61,427 bases of DNA from an uncultured Verrucomicrobiota bacterium. Its GTDB lineage: Bacteria > Verrucomicrobiota > Verrucomicrobiia > Opitutales > Opitutaceae. Location of the stretch: positions 1-61,427 of the forward strand of contig CAIVJE010000039.1 of the NCBI GenBank assembly GCA_903906135.1, read 5' to 3'. Positions 11,056 through 20,815 of this stretch are shown one piece after another. Both the position numbers and the translations under genes were made by a program. Within the stretch, counting starts at the first letter, position 1. Each line of letters starts with the position of its first letter. The notes under the pieces were generated by a model that worked only from the letters and a program-made list of their open reading frames with translations, was not told the origin of the DNA and did not search any database.

Positions 11056-12147
11056 ATGATTATCGGCGTCCCCAAAGAAATTAAAATTGGTGAAACCCGC
11101 GTTTCGATGACGCCGAGTCTTTGTCGCCGAGTGACGGCCCTAGGCGGCCAAGTGCTCATCGAAAAAACAGCCGGCGACAGTGCGGGCTTTACCGATGCGG
11201 AATATAAATCAGCGGGCGCCACTCTCGTGGCCACGGCGGCGAAAGTCTGGAAAAGTGCCGACGTGATTCTCAAAGTTAAAGAGCCGCTCGCCGCCGAATA
11301 TCATTTCCTCCAGCAGGGCCAAACGCTCTTCACTTATCTGCACCTCGCGGCGGGGCCGGCGCTCGCCAAGGAATTGTGTCGGAAAAATATTCTGGGCATT
11401 GCTTATGAAACGGTCGAGGGCTTTGACGGGTCGTTTCCGCTGCTCAAGCCCATGTCGCAGATCGCCGGACGGCTTTCGATTCAGATTGGGGCTTATTTTT
11501 TGCAATCCCAACACGGTGGCTCGGGTGTTCTCCTCGGAGGGATTCCCGGCACCATGCCGGGTCACGTGGTGGTGGTGGGCGCGGGTAATTCCGGCGCGCA
11601 CGCGGTGCAAATGGCGGCAGGCATGGGGGCGCGCGTGACGGTCCTCGATCTGGACATGCGCAAATTAGAGGCGCTCGATACCGAGTATCGCGGCCGTATT
11701 GTCACGCTCATGTCTAATCCGGCCAATATTGAACAAGCCGTGGCAGATGCTGATCTCCTGATCGGCGCCGTCCTGATCCCTGCGGCGAAGGCGCCGATTG
11801 TGGTTTCAGGGAAAATGGTCGCGCAAATGCGTCCCGGCAGTGTGCTCTGCGACATCGCAATCGACCAAGGCGGTTGCATTGAAACGATCCATGCCACTTC
11901 GCACCAAAAGCCCACTTACCAAGAGCATGGGGTTATTCATTATGCGGTGCCCAATATGCCGGCGCTCGTCGGGCGCACGTCCACCATGGGCCTGACGCAG
12001 GCCACCGAGCCTTTTATCGCGATGATGGTGCAGAAAGGCGTGGAGCGGGCGCTGAGCGAGCACAAGGGCTTCGCGCGCGGAGTGAATACGCGCAATGGTC
12101 GCATCACTTATGATGCGGTGGCTAAGGCGGTCGGTTTTGATTCTTAA
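11056..12147 (+). CDS. ald: alanine dehydrogenase
   Basis: MIIGVPKEIKIGETRVSMTP start; VVVVGAGNSGAHAVQMAAGMGARVTVLD Rossmann motif; ORF opens at 11020, ATG at 11056 preferred. Confidence 0.93.
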   Translation: MIIGVPKEIKIGETRVSMTPSLCRRVTALGGQVLIEKTAGDSAGFTDAEYKSAGATLVATAAKVWKSADVILKVKEPLAAEYHFLQQGQTLFTYLHLAAGPALAKELCRKNILGIAYETVEGFDGSFPLLKPMSQIAGRLSIQIGAYFLQSQHGGSGVLLGGIPGTMPGHVVVVGAGNSGAHAVQMAAGMGARVTVLDLDMRKLEALDTEYRGRIVTLMSNPANIEQAVADADLLIGAVLIPAAKAPIVVSGKMVAQMRPGSVLCDIAIDQGGCIETIHATSHQKPTYQEHGVIHYAVPNMPALVGRTSTMGLTQATEPFIAMMVQKGVERALSEHKGFARGVNTRNGRITYDAVAKAVGFDS

Positions 12148-12164
12148 GCGCGCAAGGTAGCCGC

Positions 12165-12199
12165 AAAAAAACCCGGTCGCGCGAGCCACCGGGTTTTTT
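12165..12199 (+). terminator. Rho-independent terminator after ald (potentially bidirectional)
   Basis: AAAAAACCCGGT-cgcgcgagcc-ACCGGGTTTTTT inverted repeat with A- and T-tracts. Confidence 0.85.
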
Positions 12200-12240
12200 A
12201 TGCAAGGAATCGGCTGAGTGAGTTCAGCGCAGTTCCAGCC

Positions 12241-12765
12241 TTATGGCTGGGCAATGATGGTGACGCTTTCGAGGGCGACCCGATCGATCGGGGTGCTCTT
12301 CTCGCCGCCGCCACCGGATTGGGTCGGGACGTTTGCGAGTTGTTCGAGCACATCATCGCCCGCGATCAGTTGGCCGAAGCCGGTGTATTGGTTATCTAAA
12401 AATTTAGCGTCCCCGTGGCAGAGGAAGAATTGTGAACCCGCGGAGTCAGGGTGCGAGGAGCGCGCCATGGAGATGACGCCGCGGACGTGAGATTTTTTGT
12501 TAAACTCAGCCTTGATTTTGTAGCCTGGGTCACCGGTGCCGGGCATGCCGGTCTGGCCAGCCTTGGTGTTGGGGCAACCCCCTTGGATCATAAAGCCCTT
12601 GATGATGCGGTGGAAGGCGGTGCCGTTGTAATAGCCGGCACGGGCGAGCTTTTTGAAATTCTCAACGGTCGCGGGGGCGACGTCGGTCCAGAAAGCGAGG
12701 GTCATTTCGCCGTAGCTAGTTTTCAGCACGGCAACTTCAGTGGTGGAGGGGGAGGCTTTGCTCAT
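12241..12765 (-). CDS. peptidyl-prolyl cis-trans isomerase (cyclophilin type)
   Basis: NFKKLARAGYYNGTAFHRIIKGFMIQGG, SAGSQFFLCHGDAKFLDNQYTGFGQLI; start at MSKASP preferred over ORF start 12810. Confidence 0.93.
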   Translation of the reverse strand: MSKASPSTTEVAVLKTSYGEMTLAFWTDVAPATVENFKKLARAGYYNGTAFHRIIKGFMIQGGCPNTKAGQTGMPGTGDPGYKIKAEFNKKSHVRGVISMARSSHPDSAGSQFFLCHGDAKFLDNQYTGFGQLIAGDDVLEQLANVPTQSGGGGEKSTPIDRVALESVTIIAQP

Positions 12766-12845
12766 AAGGGCGGATAGAAACCTTTCGGTCTGCCATTCCG
12801 CAAGAACCAAATGGACAGCCGCGACGGCCCTTGCCTGACTGACGT

Positions 12846-13916
12846 GTGCGTTTCACCCAGATCACTTTACAAGGCTTTCGCAATCTGCCGCTCGTCGCGG
12901 TTGAGTTGCGGGGTCCACGGACATTTTTGTGTGGGGCAAATGCGCAGGGGAAAACGAATTTTTTAGAAGCGGCCGGTTATGTAACCGCGTTGCGGTCCTT
13001 TCGTGGGGCCGAGACGCGGGCGCTGATCGGGCTCAACCAGACCCAGGCGGGGTTAGCTTTTTCCCTCGAACATGAACAATTTGGCGCGAGCCGGATCACG
13101 GTTATGTTGACGGCGCAAACCCGCGAGGTGCAGTGGGAGCAGGGCCGCGTCACGCGGTTGGCCGATTTTATTGGAAAATTCCCAACCGTGGTTTTTTCCT
13201 CGCACGATAATCAATTTCTCCGGGGCTCTCCCACGCTGCGCCGCCGTTGGTTGGATCTTACTTTGGCGGCGATGAACCCAAGCTATCTTACCGCGCTGCA
13301 AGCGTACACTCGAGCCTTGGCGGAAAGAAATATGCTCTTGAAGCAGGGGGGGCGGGATTTGGGCGCGCTCGACGCTTTTGAGCATGAGTTGTCCGTGCAT
13401 GCGCTCGCTCTGTTTGCGCAACGAGCGGTGGGGGTCACTGAATTGAGCCGACAATTTCAGCTCGCTCATGCCAAGTTGGGCCCAACCGAGGAGACGGCCG
13501 GTTTGATCTATACGCCGGATGCGGCTCCGAGCACCCGAGAGGAATTTGCTGCCTTGCTCCTGAAAAGTCGTCCCCGAGATGGCTTACTGAAATCCACCGA
13601 GCGTGGGCCGCATCGTGATGATTTGGATTTATTGCTCAATGGTCGCCCCGCGAAGCAATTCGCTTCGGAGGGGCAGCAGCGTTGCCTCGTCATCGCTTTG
13701 CGATTGGCGCAGGCGGCTTATTTTAAAGCGAAGAGTGGCGTCACGCCGGTGCTGCTTTGTGATGATGTTTTGGGCGAGCTCGACCCGGAGCGACGCGCGC
13801 GCTTCTGGGCTTCGTTGGAGGGCGCGCCCCAAGTGATCGCAACCGGCACCGGTCTGCCGGCCGAGTCGGCGAGTTGGCAGGTGCTCACGGTGTCTGCCGG
13901 TACCATTTCAATATGA
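12846..13916 (+). CDS. recF: DNA replication and repair protein RecF
   Basis: RFTQITLQGFRNLPLVAVEL, Walker A GANAQGKTNFLEA, ASEGQQRCLVIALRLAQ signature and Walker B LLCDDVLGELD. Confidence 0.93.
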   Translation: MRFTQITLQGFRNLPLVAVELRGPRTFLCGANAQGKTNFLEAAGYVTALRSFRGAETRALIGLNQTQAGLAFSLEHEQFGASRITVMLTAQTREVQWEQGRVTRLADFIGKFPTVVFSSHDNQFLRGSPTLRRRWLDLTLAAMNPSYLTALQAYTRALAERNMLLKQGGRDLGALDAFEHELSVHALALFAQRAVGVTELSRQFQLAHAKLGPTEETAGLIYTPDAAPSTREEFAALLLKSRPRDGLLKSTERGPHRDDLDLLLNGRPAKQFASEGQQRCLVIALRLAQAAYFKAKSGVTPVLLCDDVLGELDPERRARFWASLEGAPQVIATGTGLPAESASWQVLTVSAGTISI

Positions 13917-13974
13917 GAGAAATCAGACCTGGATGCATGCTCTCGCGATCGCGCGCAACGCTGAGGGTAAACCC

Positions 13975-14721
13975 ATGACCTTTGATCTGTGGCAATGGGT
14001 GCTGTTGTTTCTCGGGGCCCTAGTCGTGGGATTGGCCAAGACCGGTATCCCGGGAGTCAGCATTTTATTTGTAGGCCTGCTCGCCAATGCGATGCCGGCC
14101 CGCCAGGCGACCGGCGTGATTTTGCCCCTCCTGATTTTGGGCGATGTTTTTGGGGTTCTGCTTTATCGGCGGCATACCGAGTGGCGGCATTTGTGGAAAT
14201 TGTTTCCCTGGACCATGGCCGGGGTGGTGATTGGTTGGTTGGCGCTCGGCCATATTGACGATGGGCAGACGAGGCGATTACTCGGAGCGATCCTCGCTAC
14301 GATGCTGATCCTGCATTATTGGCGAAAATTTCGCCCAGCTCCGGACGATACCTTGGTGGCGCACGCTCCGCTCTGGGTGGCAGCAGGCACCGGTTTGTTG
14401 GCGGGGTTCACTACGTTGGTGGCGAATGCGGCGGGATCGGTGATGACTATTTACCTGCTGGCTATGCGCCTCCCTAAGCTGGGTTTTTTGGGCACGAATG
14501 CAGTTTTCTTTCTCTTACTCAATTGGTTCAAGGTGCCTTTCATGGTCAATTTAGGACTCATTAACCACGACAGCTTGGCCTTAAATCTTAAGCTGGCCCC
14601 TGCGGTCATGGTGGGTTGCCTCATTGGGCGGTATGCTGCGTCGAAAATGAACCAACAGGTGTTCGAACTGACCGCTTTGCTCTTAACCGGCCTAGCGGCG
14701 ATTAAATTGCTTATTTTTTAG
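13975..14721 (+). CDS. TauE/SafE (sulfite exporter family) membrane protein
   Basis: Polytopic protein; LGALVVGLAKTGIPGVSILFVGLLANAMPARQATGVILPLLILGDVFGVLLYRRH; ORF opens at 13933. Confidence 0.85.
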   Translation: MTFDLWQWVLLFLGALVVGLAKTGIPGVSILFVGLLANAMPARQATGVILPLLILGDVFGVLLYRRHTEWRHLWKLFPWTMAGVVIGWLALGHIDDGQTRRLLGAILATMLILHYWRKFRPAPDDTLVAHAPLWVAAGTGLLAGFTTLVANAAGSVMTIYLLAMRLPKLGFLGTNAVFFLLLNWFKVPFMVNLGLINHDSLALNLKLAPAVMVGCLIGRYAASKMNQQVFELTALLLTGLAAIKLLIF

Positions 14722-14783
14722 GATTTAGGGTCGAATGAATCAGTACGCGTGTCGGGCCTAGTGCTTTGGCACATAATTATTGA

Positions 14784-14807
14784 AAACTAGGTATTAATAC
14801 CTAGTTT
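14784..14807. promoter_or_regulatory. perfect 24-bp palindrome AAACTAGGTATTAATACCTAGTTT, candidate operator/leader element
   Basis: Read directly: AAACTAGGTATT|AATACCTAGTTT is self-reverse-complementary; ends 5 nt before ATG of the 14813 CDS. Confidence 0.6.
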
Positions 14808-14812
14808 GACTT

Positions 14813-15685
14813 ATGGTCTATAAATTAATTATCAGACACGGCTATTTTCTGGCGGCCATTTTTTTATGGTCGGGCAGTCAGGCTTGGGCGGGAACGGCCA
14901 CTGATATTACCGGACTTTATTACACTGGGACAGACAACGTAGGCGGTCTGCTCCCGGGTGGCAATACGGATGGGAACTGGACCGTTAGCTACGCGAGGGT
15001 GAATAGAAATGATTACACTGGTAACAGCACCTACGCCGGTGCCGCTTACGTTTTAGCTTCAACGTATATTAACCCAAATTATGTGGCAAATAGTTCGAAT
15101 GCGCAGTGGATCACCGCACCGGGAGCGAGTACGGCCGTCACGGGGGGTACGATTAATGCGGGCGGAGGTTATTTACCGGGCAATGGTACGACTGGTAACA
15201 GAAGCGCTCGGTATGAATATCGACTCGCTTTTACAGTCGTCGGTACGGGGACCGGCACCGCGACCAATAACATCTCGATTGCTCTCACCTTGGCGGCGGA
15301 CGATCAATATTCTGTTTATGTTAATCCCGTCTTAAATACCAACGGGAGTGTGAATACCGGCAGTAGCACGCTCGGTGGCTCACGCACCACGGCTTGGAGT
15401 AATACCGCCTCGCTTTATCTCCAAAATTTTAGCGACGCAAACGGTGCGACCAATGCAGCTTTTGTGATCGGCACAAATTACATCTATGTGGTGGTTAACA
15501 ACACCAATAACGTGACCGGCGGCTCGTCCTCCACGACTCTGAATACGAGTGGTCTGCTCGTCTATCAGTTAGGCGGAGCTAACACCATTAATGGACAAGT
15601 GATTCCCGAAGTGGGCGTAATCTTGCCGGTGCTGGGAGCGCTCGGTTTATTTGTTTGGCGGCGTTTCCGCGGGCACCGTGATTGA
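14813..15685 (+). CDS. secreted protein with PEP-CTERM-like C-terminal sorting signal
   Basis: Signal peptide MVYKLIIRHGYFLAAIFLWSGSQAWA; Thr/Asn/Gly-rich beta body; C-terminus VIPEVGVILPVLGALGLFVWRRFRGHRD = short motif + TM helix + basic tail. Confidence 0.75.
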   Translation: MVYKLIIRHGYFLAAIFLWSGSQAWAGTATDITGLYYTGTDNVGGLLPGGNTDGNWTVSYARVNRNDYTGNSTYAGAAYVLASTYINPNYVANSSNAQWITAPGASTAVTGGTINAGGGYLPGNGTTGNRSARYEYRLAFTVVGTGTGTATNNISIALTLAADDQYSVYVNPVLNTNGSVNTGSSTLGGSRTTAWSNTASLYLQNFSDANGATNAAFVIGTNYIYVVVNNTNNVTGGSSSTTLNTSGLLVYQLGGANTINGQVIPEVGVILPVLGALGLFVWRRFRGHRD

Positions 15686-15745
15686 TCGGCTTAGCTTAAT
15701 GACGGGGCCGCTGCGCCCGCCTGGGCTAATCAATTACGGAAGCGC

Positions 15746-17566
15746 TCAGCGCTGGGCTAAGGCGGCTTTAATTATTTCAACCTCGCGCAGAGTCAATGAA
15801 GCGGGTGGCAGGGTTTCCAATAGAGAGAGCGCGGCCGTTTTTTGGCCAGTGCCGGCCAGCGCGAGTCCATACGCGAACTTCAAGGCCGGCGACGCGGATA
15901 CTTCGGCAATCCGGGGCTGCAAAAGCGCGAGGGACTCAGCGGCGCGATTTTGCATGAAGAGGGTGAAAGCCGCGGTAGCCAGATACGTTGCTTGATGGGG
16001 AGCGCCGGCAAGGTTCGCTCGGGTGATTTGTTCAGCCTGGCGTTGCTCACGCCCGGTGAGCACCGAGAAAAATGCAAAATTGTTGCCCACATCGGGGTCG
16101 TGAGGACGCAGTGCATACAGTTGACGGAATACGCGGTATTGGCCATCGGCATCGCGTTGCATTTGATAATGGCGCGCCAATGAGCCCAGCGCATCGATGG
16201 CGATGTTGCCTTCATGCGTAGTTACCTGCCACCAGAGGGCCTCAGCTTCAGACGTGCGGCCCCAGCTATAAATCATGGCGGCCGCAAAAAGGGCATGGGC
16301 GCCGTTGCGCTGCGCATGACTCTCCAGTGTTTTCCACAATGCTTCTGCCGTTGCCGGATTATTAAGCTGATGGGCGGCGTGCATGCCGTAAGCCCAGCGC
16401 AAAAAATCCGCATCCGGGCCCCAGTCTTTTTGATCAGTCCACGCATGCAGCGCAGGCCAATCACCCGTTTGCCGCAGGGCTTCGGCGGCCGCGACCACTA
16501 ACGGGGGGCGCTGCATGGCCTCCGCCGGCAAGGTCTGCATCCATTTAACCGCTTCCGCGCTGCGTCCTATCTGGTTTAGCCAACTGAGTAATTGGGTCGC
16601 CGCTTCGGGGGTGGCGGCGTGATCCTTTTCCATGACGGCAAGCACTTGGGCGAAATACGCTGGATCCGCCCGCGCTAGCGCCTGCAGGCAATCCGGCATG
16701 TCGCTGAGGGTGCAGCGGGGATTAACCCGCAAAGCCTCAGCCCATTGGCGCAGCGGAGCTGGCTCCGCATGTTCGAGGGCATCTTTAAGTAAACTGCGCA
16801 AAGCCACGACGCCCCATTCGCGGTCGGGAACCCATTTAGTCAATAACTGGAGGCCGCGTTGACGTTCGGTTGGGTCCGTTGCATTGAGCAAAATGCTCCC
16901 TAGGGGCACTTCATTAATGGCGACGGGGCCATCGAGTGCGCGGGCTGCCTCAAAATACTGTTGGGCGACCGTGAGGCGAACTTGGCGCCGCGCAATTTCT
17001 CCGAGCAGACGCTGAGCATGGGCGGAAATTTTTATTTGCTCAACGGGAATTCCCCTCAGCGCCAGGGTCGCGGCCCCCAGTTGATCATTGCGCAAGGCCG
17101 CGGTCGCCCACGCGAGGTAACGGGCGGGGTTTATTGGGGGCAACTCGGCCGCCCGCTGGGCATAGTCAACCGCCAGATTTTTTTGTCCGCCAATTTCCGC
17201 CAGCTCAGACGCGATGCGCCAGGTTTCAGGGTTTGCGGGCGCAATGCGCATCGCCTCTCGGATAGCCTCCGTGGCGTATTTATAGTGGCCGGTAGTCAGC
17301 CATTGTTGGGCCAGTCGCACCGAGTTGCGTTCGGTCCACCACGGATAGGCCCAGCGCGCCACACTGACTAAGAGCAGCAGAGTGGCTAACAAGCTGTAGA
17401 TCCAACGTCGAAAGGCCTGACTTGATTCCCAGCGGTCTAAAAAATTCCACCAATGGTCGCGCCAATGGAAAATAGCGGCCTGCGCTCGCCACCGCTGCCA
17501 CCGATTAGGGAAAGGCGCTTCGGTGCGATCCCCGGGTTGAGCTTTTTGGTTTTTTCGGGGGGGCAT
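15746..17566 (-). CDS. membrane-anchored TPR-repeat protein
   Basis: 606 aa; single N-terminal TM (WIYSLLATLLLLVSVARWAYPWW), then TPR-like helices (HYKYATEAIREAMRIAPANPETW). Confidence 0.75.
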   Translation of the reverse strand: MPPRKNQKAQPGDRTEAPFPNRWQRWRAQAAIFHWRDHWWNFLDRWESSQAFRRWIYSLLATLLLLVSVARWAYPWWTERNSVRLAQQWLTTGHYKYATEAIREAMRIAPANPETWRIASELAEIGGQKNLAVDYAQRAAELPPINPARYLAWATAALRNDQLGAATLALRGIPVEQIKISAHAQRLLGEIARRQVRLTVAQQYFEAARALDGPVAINEVPLGSILLNATDPTERQRGLQLLTKWVPDREWGVVALRSLLKDALEHAEPAPLRQWAEALRVNPRCTLSDMPDCLQALARADPAYFAQVLAVMEKDHAATPEAATQLLSWLNQIGRSAEAVKWMQTLPAEAMQRPPLVVAAAEALRQTGDWPALHAWTDQKDWGPDADFLRWAYGMHAAHQLNNPATAEALWKTLESHAQRNGAHALFAAAMIYSWGRTSEAEALWWQVTTHEGNIAIDALGSLARHYQMQRDADGQYRVFRQLYALRPHDPDVGNNFAFFSVLTGREQRQAEQITRANLAGAPHQATYLATAAFTLFMQNRAAESLALLQPRIAEVSASPALKFAYGLALAGTGQKTAALSLLETLPPASLTLREVEIIKAALAQR

Positions 17567-17787
17567 CGCAGATAAGTACTATCGGTCAGAAAGGCCGGCG
17601 CGTGAGCCTAAAGATAATGCGCCGTGATCTGGGGCGGGGACCCTGGAACTTGGTGGGCAGGGGGCGTGGCTGGGGCAGATTTTTGGGGGAGAGCCTCGTG
17701 GGGGGAATTGAACAGAAATTTGCCCTCGAAGCCCTGCCTGAATAATTAATTTGTCGGCTTGCAGAAATTGCGGGTGATCGCTCATTA

Positions 17788-19485
17788 ATGAGAAAGAAAA
17801 TTATGTTCTACCCCCTATCGCTACTCAACGGCTCGGGTTATTGTCAGAATTTACTTCACCGCCCCGCTTGGCTGCGAGTCTTGATTTTTGCCGTGCTTGG
17901 TGGGGGGCTTAATTTTGCTCTCGCGGAGCCCACCAATCCGCCCCCCGCGCCCGGCTTGGTGGGGCCGATCTTTAACCAAGATAGCAGTGATTTCTTTTTT
18001 GAGCGTTCACGCGAAGAGATGAGCGGAGAGTTGGTGGATGCTTACATCGACCAACTCGCGCAGGATGGGGTGCAGACCTTTGTTTCTTGCGTTAACGCCA
18101 TGCGTACGAATTACGCAAGCCGGGTGTGGGAGTCGGACTGGACCGGATACGATGAGGCGGGTCCCGACAATCAACCGATTTTGCGCTATTTAGCCCCAGG
18201 GGCCATTGTCCCGACGCGCCGCCGCTTGGACTCCGCTAAGCGCTTAGCCGATCTGGGCGTCAATTTTCATCAACGAGCCTTGGCGCGTTGTCGCCAATTA
18301 GGGGTGGGGGCTTGGGTGAGCGTGCGAATGAATGACGTTCACGACTCCACGTTGGAGGATGCTCCGCTGTTGAGCAGTTTTTTTAAAGCGCAACGGGCGG
18401 CGGGTCAGTTGCGGGCGCCTCATCGCAATGCGTCCTGGACTGATCGGGCGCTCGATTGGGAGCGGCCGGATGTTCAGGAGCACTATTTCAAGTTAGTCTG
18501 TGAACAATTAGAAACCCTCGATCTAGATGGGCTGGAATTAGACTGGATGCGCTTTGTCTATCATTTCCGTCCAGGGCATGAATTGGCCGGCGGGCGCAGC
18601 GTCACGGCTTGGCTCCAACGGGTGCGCGCCGAATGCGCTCGCGCGGCGGTGCGCCTTGGGCATCCCGTGCGTTTGAGTGTGCGCGTGCCCTCGCGGCCGG
18701 AGACGGCGCGGCGGTGCGGTCTCGACGCCGTGGCGTGGGCGCAGGCCGGCCTAATCGACTTAATCGTGGCGACCCCTTTTTGGGCCACGGCGGAATTTGA
18801 TCTGCCAACGGTCGAGTGGAAACGTTTGCTCGCGGGCACGGGGGTTTCGCTAGCCGGCGGTTTGGAGATTCGCTACCAACCCGTCCCCAATGGCAAAGCC
18901 GCTACCATGACGCCAGAATTGGCGGCCGGCGCGGCGATGGCGTTGCTGCACCAAGGCGCGGATTACGTTTATTTATTTAATTATTTTCCGGGTCGGCCGG
19001 GCTCCAATAAAGTCTGGTCGGGCGATTTGTATCGGACTTGGGGAGCGGAGCGCTACCGCGCATTCGTGCAGGCGCTGAGCACTAGCAAAAAACTTGAACC
19101 ACTCGCGCGCACGCATGCGGTGACGTATCGCGATATCCGCGCTCCCGGGGATCCCACTGAATTTACACTCCCCGGGACGGATCCGCGCAAAGATATGCCC
19201 TGGCCTTCTGGCTGTGCCATTCGCTTGCCCACCGGCCCGCAGCCAGTCGGCCGCGCCGTTAAATTAATGATTGAATTTGCGCCGGGGACGACGGCACCGG
19301 AAAAATTAAATGTCTATGTGAATAGCGTGAAATTTACCGCGCAGCCTAGCCCCGCTGGTTTAGAATATACCTATGTCATCCCGAGCCCTGCGATGCAGGA
19401 TGAGGCGCAGGTTATCGAGATCACTGGCGACCAAGGGGCGCTGTTCAGTGTGCTGCGCCTAGAAATGGCCATCGCCGCGCAGTGA
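17788..19485 (+). CDS. secreted protein with putative glycoside-hydrolase-like TIM barrel
   Basis: Signal peptide-like N-terminus (LRVLIFAVLGGGLNFALA); LETLDLDGLELDWMRF acidic strand typical of GH-like barrels; C-terminal beta domain. Confidence 0.6.
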   Translation: MRKKIMFYPLSLLNGSGYCQNLLHRPAWLRVLIFAVLGGGLNFALAEPTNPPPAPGLVGPIFNQDSSDFFFERSREEMSGELVDAYIDQLAQDGVQTFVSCVNAMRTNYASRVWESDWTGYDEAGPDNQPILRYLAPGAIVPTRRRLDSAKRLADLGVNFHQRALARCRQLGVGAWVSVRMNDVHDSTLEDAPLLSSFFKAQRAAGQLRAPHRNASWTDRALDWERPDVQEHYFKLVCEQLETLDLDGLELDWMRFVYHFRPGHELAGGRSVTAWLQRVRAECARAAVRLGHPVRLSVRVPSRPETARRCGLDAVAWAQAGLIDLIVATPFWATAEFDLPTVEWKRLLAGTGVSLAGGLEIRYQPVPNGKAATMTPELAAGAAMALLHQGADYVYLFNYFPGRPGSNKVWSGDLYRTWGAERYRAFVQALSTSKKLEPLARTHAVTYRDIRAPGDPTEFTLPGTDPRKDMPWPSGCAIRLPTGPQPVGRAVKLMIEFAPGTTAPEKLNVYVNSVKFTAQPSPAGLEYTYVIPSPAMQDEAQVIEITGDQGALFSVLRLEMAIAAQ

Positions 19486-19540
19486 GCCTGACAAATGCAT
19501 TTGGTGGCGGGGGCTTTCGTGTATAATTCGAACTTAAAAT

Positions 19541-20119
19541 ATGGCGCGAACTTCAGTCCGACAACTTTGGAAGGCGAAACTCGAAGGTAAAATTGCGCCG
19601 GCCGCTTGGCCGGAGGCGCCGACGCTGACGCGCTCCGCTTTTCAAGGTCGGGTGCTGGGCATCGATCCCAGTTTGCGGGGTACCGGGTTGGCCTTGCTCG
19701 AGTTTAGTCTGGGCCGGTCCCCGGTGATGTTGCGCTGCCAAACAGTTAAGCTGCCCGCGAAGCATTCGATGGCGCAATGTTTGGGGGAGATTCACCGAGC
19801 GGTCGCTCTCTTTGTGGCGGATTTTGATCCCGTGCACGTCGCGCTAGAGCAGACGATCTATGTGCAAAATTTTCAGACCGCCCAGATTTTAGGGGCCGCG
19901 CGCGGGGCGGCAATTTCGGCCGCGGCTTTGCGGGAGAAAGAAGTTTTTGAATATGCGCCTTTGCGCGTTAAACAGGCTGTCACAGGAATGGGCCGTGCGA
20001 GTAAGGAGCAGATGGCGCGGACGGTGATGGCGATGCTGGGGCATGGTCGCACGCTCGCTTTCGATGAAGCCGATGCGGCCGGGGTGGCCTTGTGTCATGC
20101 CTTTACTTGGCGGGCTTAA
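19541..20119 (+). CDS. ruvC: crossover junction endodeoxyribonuclease RuvC
   Basis: RVLGIDPSLRGTGLALLEF, VALEQTIYVQNFQTAQILGAARG, DEADAAGVALCHA catalytic motifs. Confidence 0.92.
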   Translation: MARTSVRQLWKAKLEGKIAPAAWPEAPTLTRSAFQGRVLGIDPSLRGTGLALLEFSLGRSPVMLRCQTVKLPAKHSMAQCLGEIHRAVALFVADFDPVHVALEQTIYVQNFQTAQILGAARGAAISAAALREKEVFEYAPLRVKQAVTGMGRASKEQMARTVMAMLGHGRTLAFDEADAAGVALCHAFTWRA

Positions 20120-20128
20120 CGTACCGCT

Positions 20129-20815
20129 TTACGCCGCTGGTGATTTATCGTGGCGCTCGAAGTGTTTGATGATCGTATAACCAACTCCGGTGATGCCGCT
20201 CAAGCTCGCGGGGAATAGTAAGGTGTTATAACCGTAGTGTTCATAGCTGATCGCGCCACCAACTCCGCCGATAAAGAAGCCGATGAAAAGCACCCCATAG
20301 AGGCGAAAGTTGAACCAATCAACCGTCGCGCCTCGGAAAAAATGGCCGCAGGCTATGCCGAGATCCGTTACCATCCCCGTCATGTGCGTGGTGCGCATCG
20401 TCGAGCCGCTGTAGTTAGAGACCATCGCATTCTGGAGTCCGCAGGCGAGCGCGGCAAAATAATCGCCGGCGCTGACGCCATGATTTAGAAAATAAAGGGC
20501 GGTAAATAATGCGAGTGATTCCAGCGAGAGCGTCACTCCATAACGTCGACCAAGGCGGAGGCGACCTTGGCTGATAATCGCGCCGCTGAATACACAACCG
20601 AGAAAAAATGCCGCTAAAATAGCGAGTGCATGAAAAGCTACCCCATAATGGGCGCGCCCTAGTTCCATGCCGAGCACGGTGACAGTCCCGGTGACATGGC
20701 TAAGCGCCTGATGCTGCAGTCCGAGAAAACCCACCGTGTTGATACTGCCGGCCGTTAAGGTGAGGGTGAAGCCTCCGAGATAAACCCAAGCGGGGGTCGT
20801 ATGCGCGCGAAGCAT
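20129..20815 (-). CDS. DUF1275 (YoaK-like) membrane protein
   Basis: AGSINTVGFLGLQHQALSHVTGTVTVLG, ALACGLQNAMVSNYSGSTMRTTHMTGMVTDLG. Confidence 0.88.
   Translation of the reverse strand: MLRAHTTPAWVYLGGFTLTLTAGSINTVGFLGLQHQALSHVTGTVTVLGMELGRAHYGVAFHALAILAAFFLGCVFSGAIISQGRLRLGRRYGVTLSLESLALFTALYFLNHGVSAGDYFAALACGLQNAMVSNYSGSTMRTTHMTGMVTDLGIACGHFFRGATVDWFNFRLYGVLFIGFFIGGVGGAISYEHYGYNTLLFPASLSGITGVGYTIIKHFERHDKSPAA

Noticed and set aside
14767-14784. Sigma-54-like promoter (TTGGCACATAATTATTGA) upstream of the PEP-CTERM gene
   Set aside because: The -24 half matches well, but the -12 element is 2 nt out of register (N7 instead of N5) and lacks GC, so I do not call it canonical; noted only as context for the palindrome.
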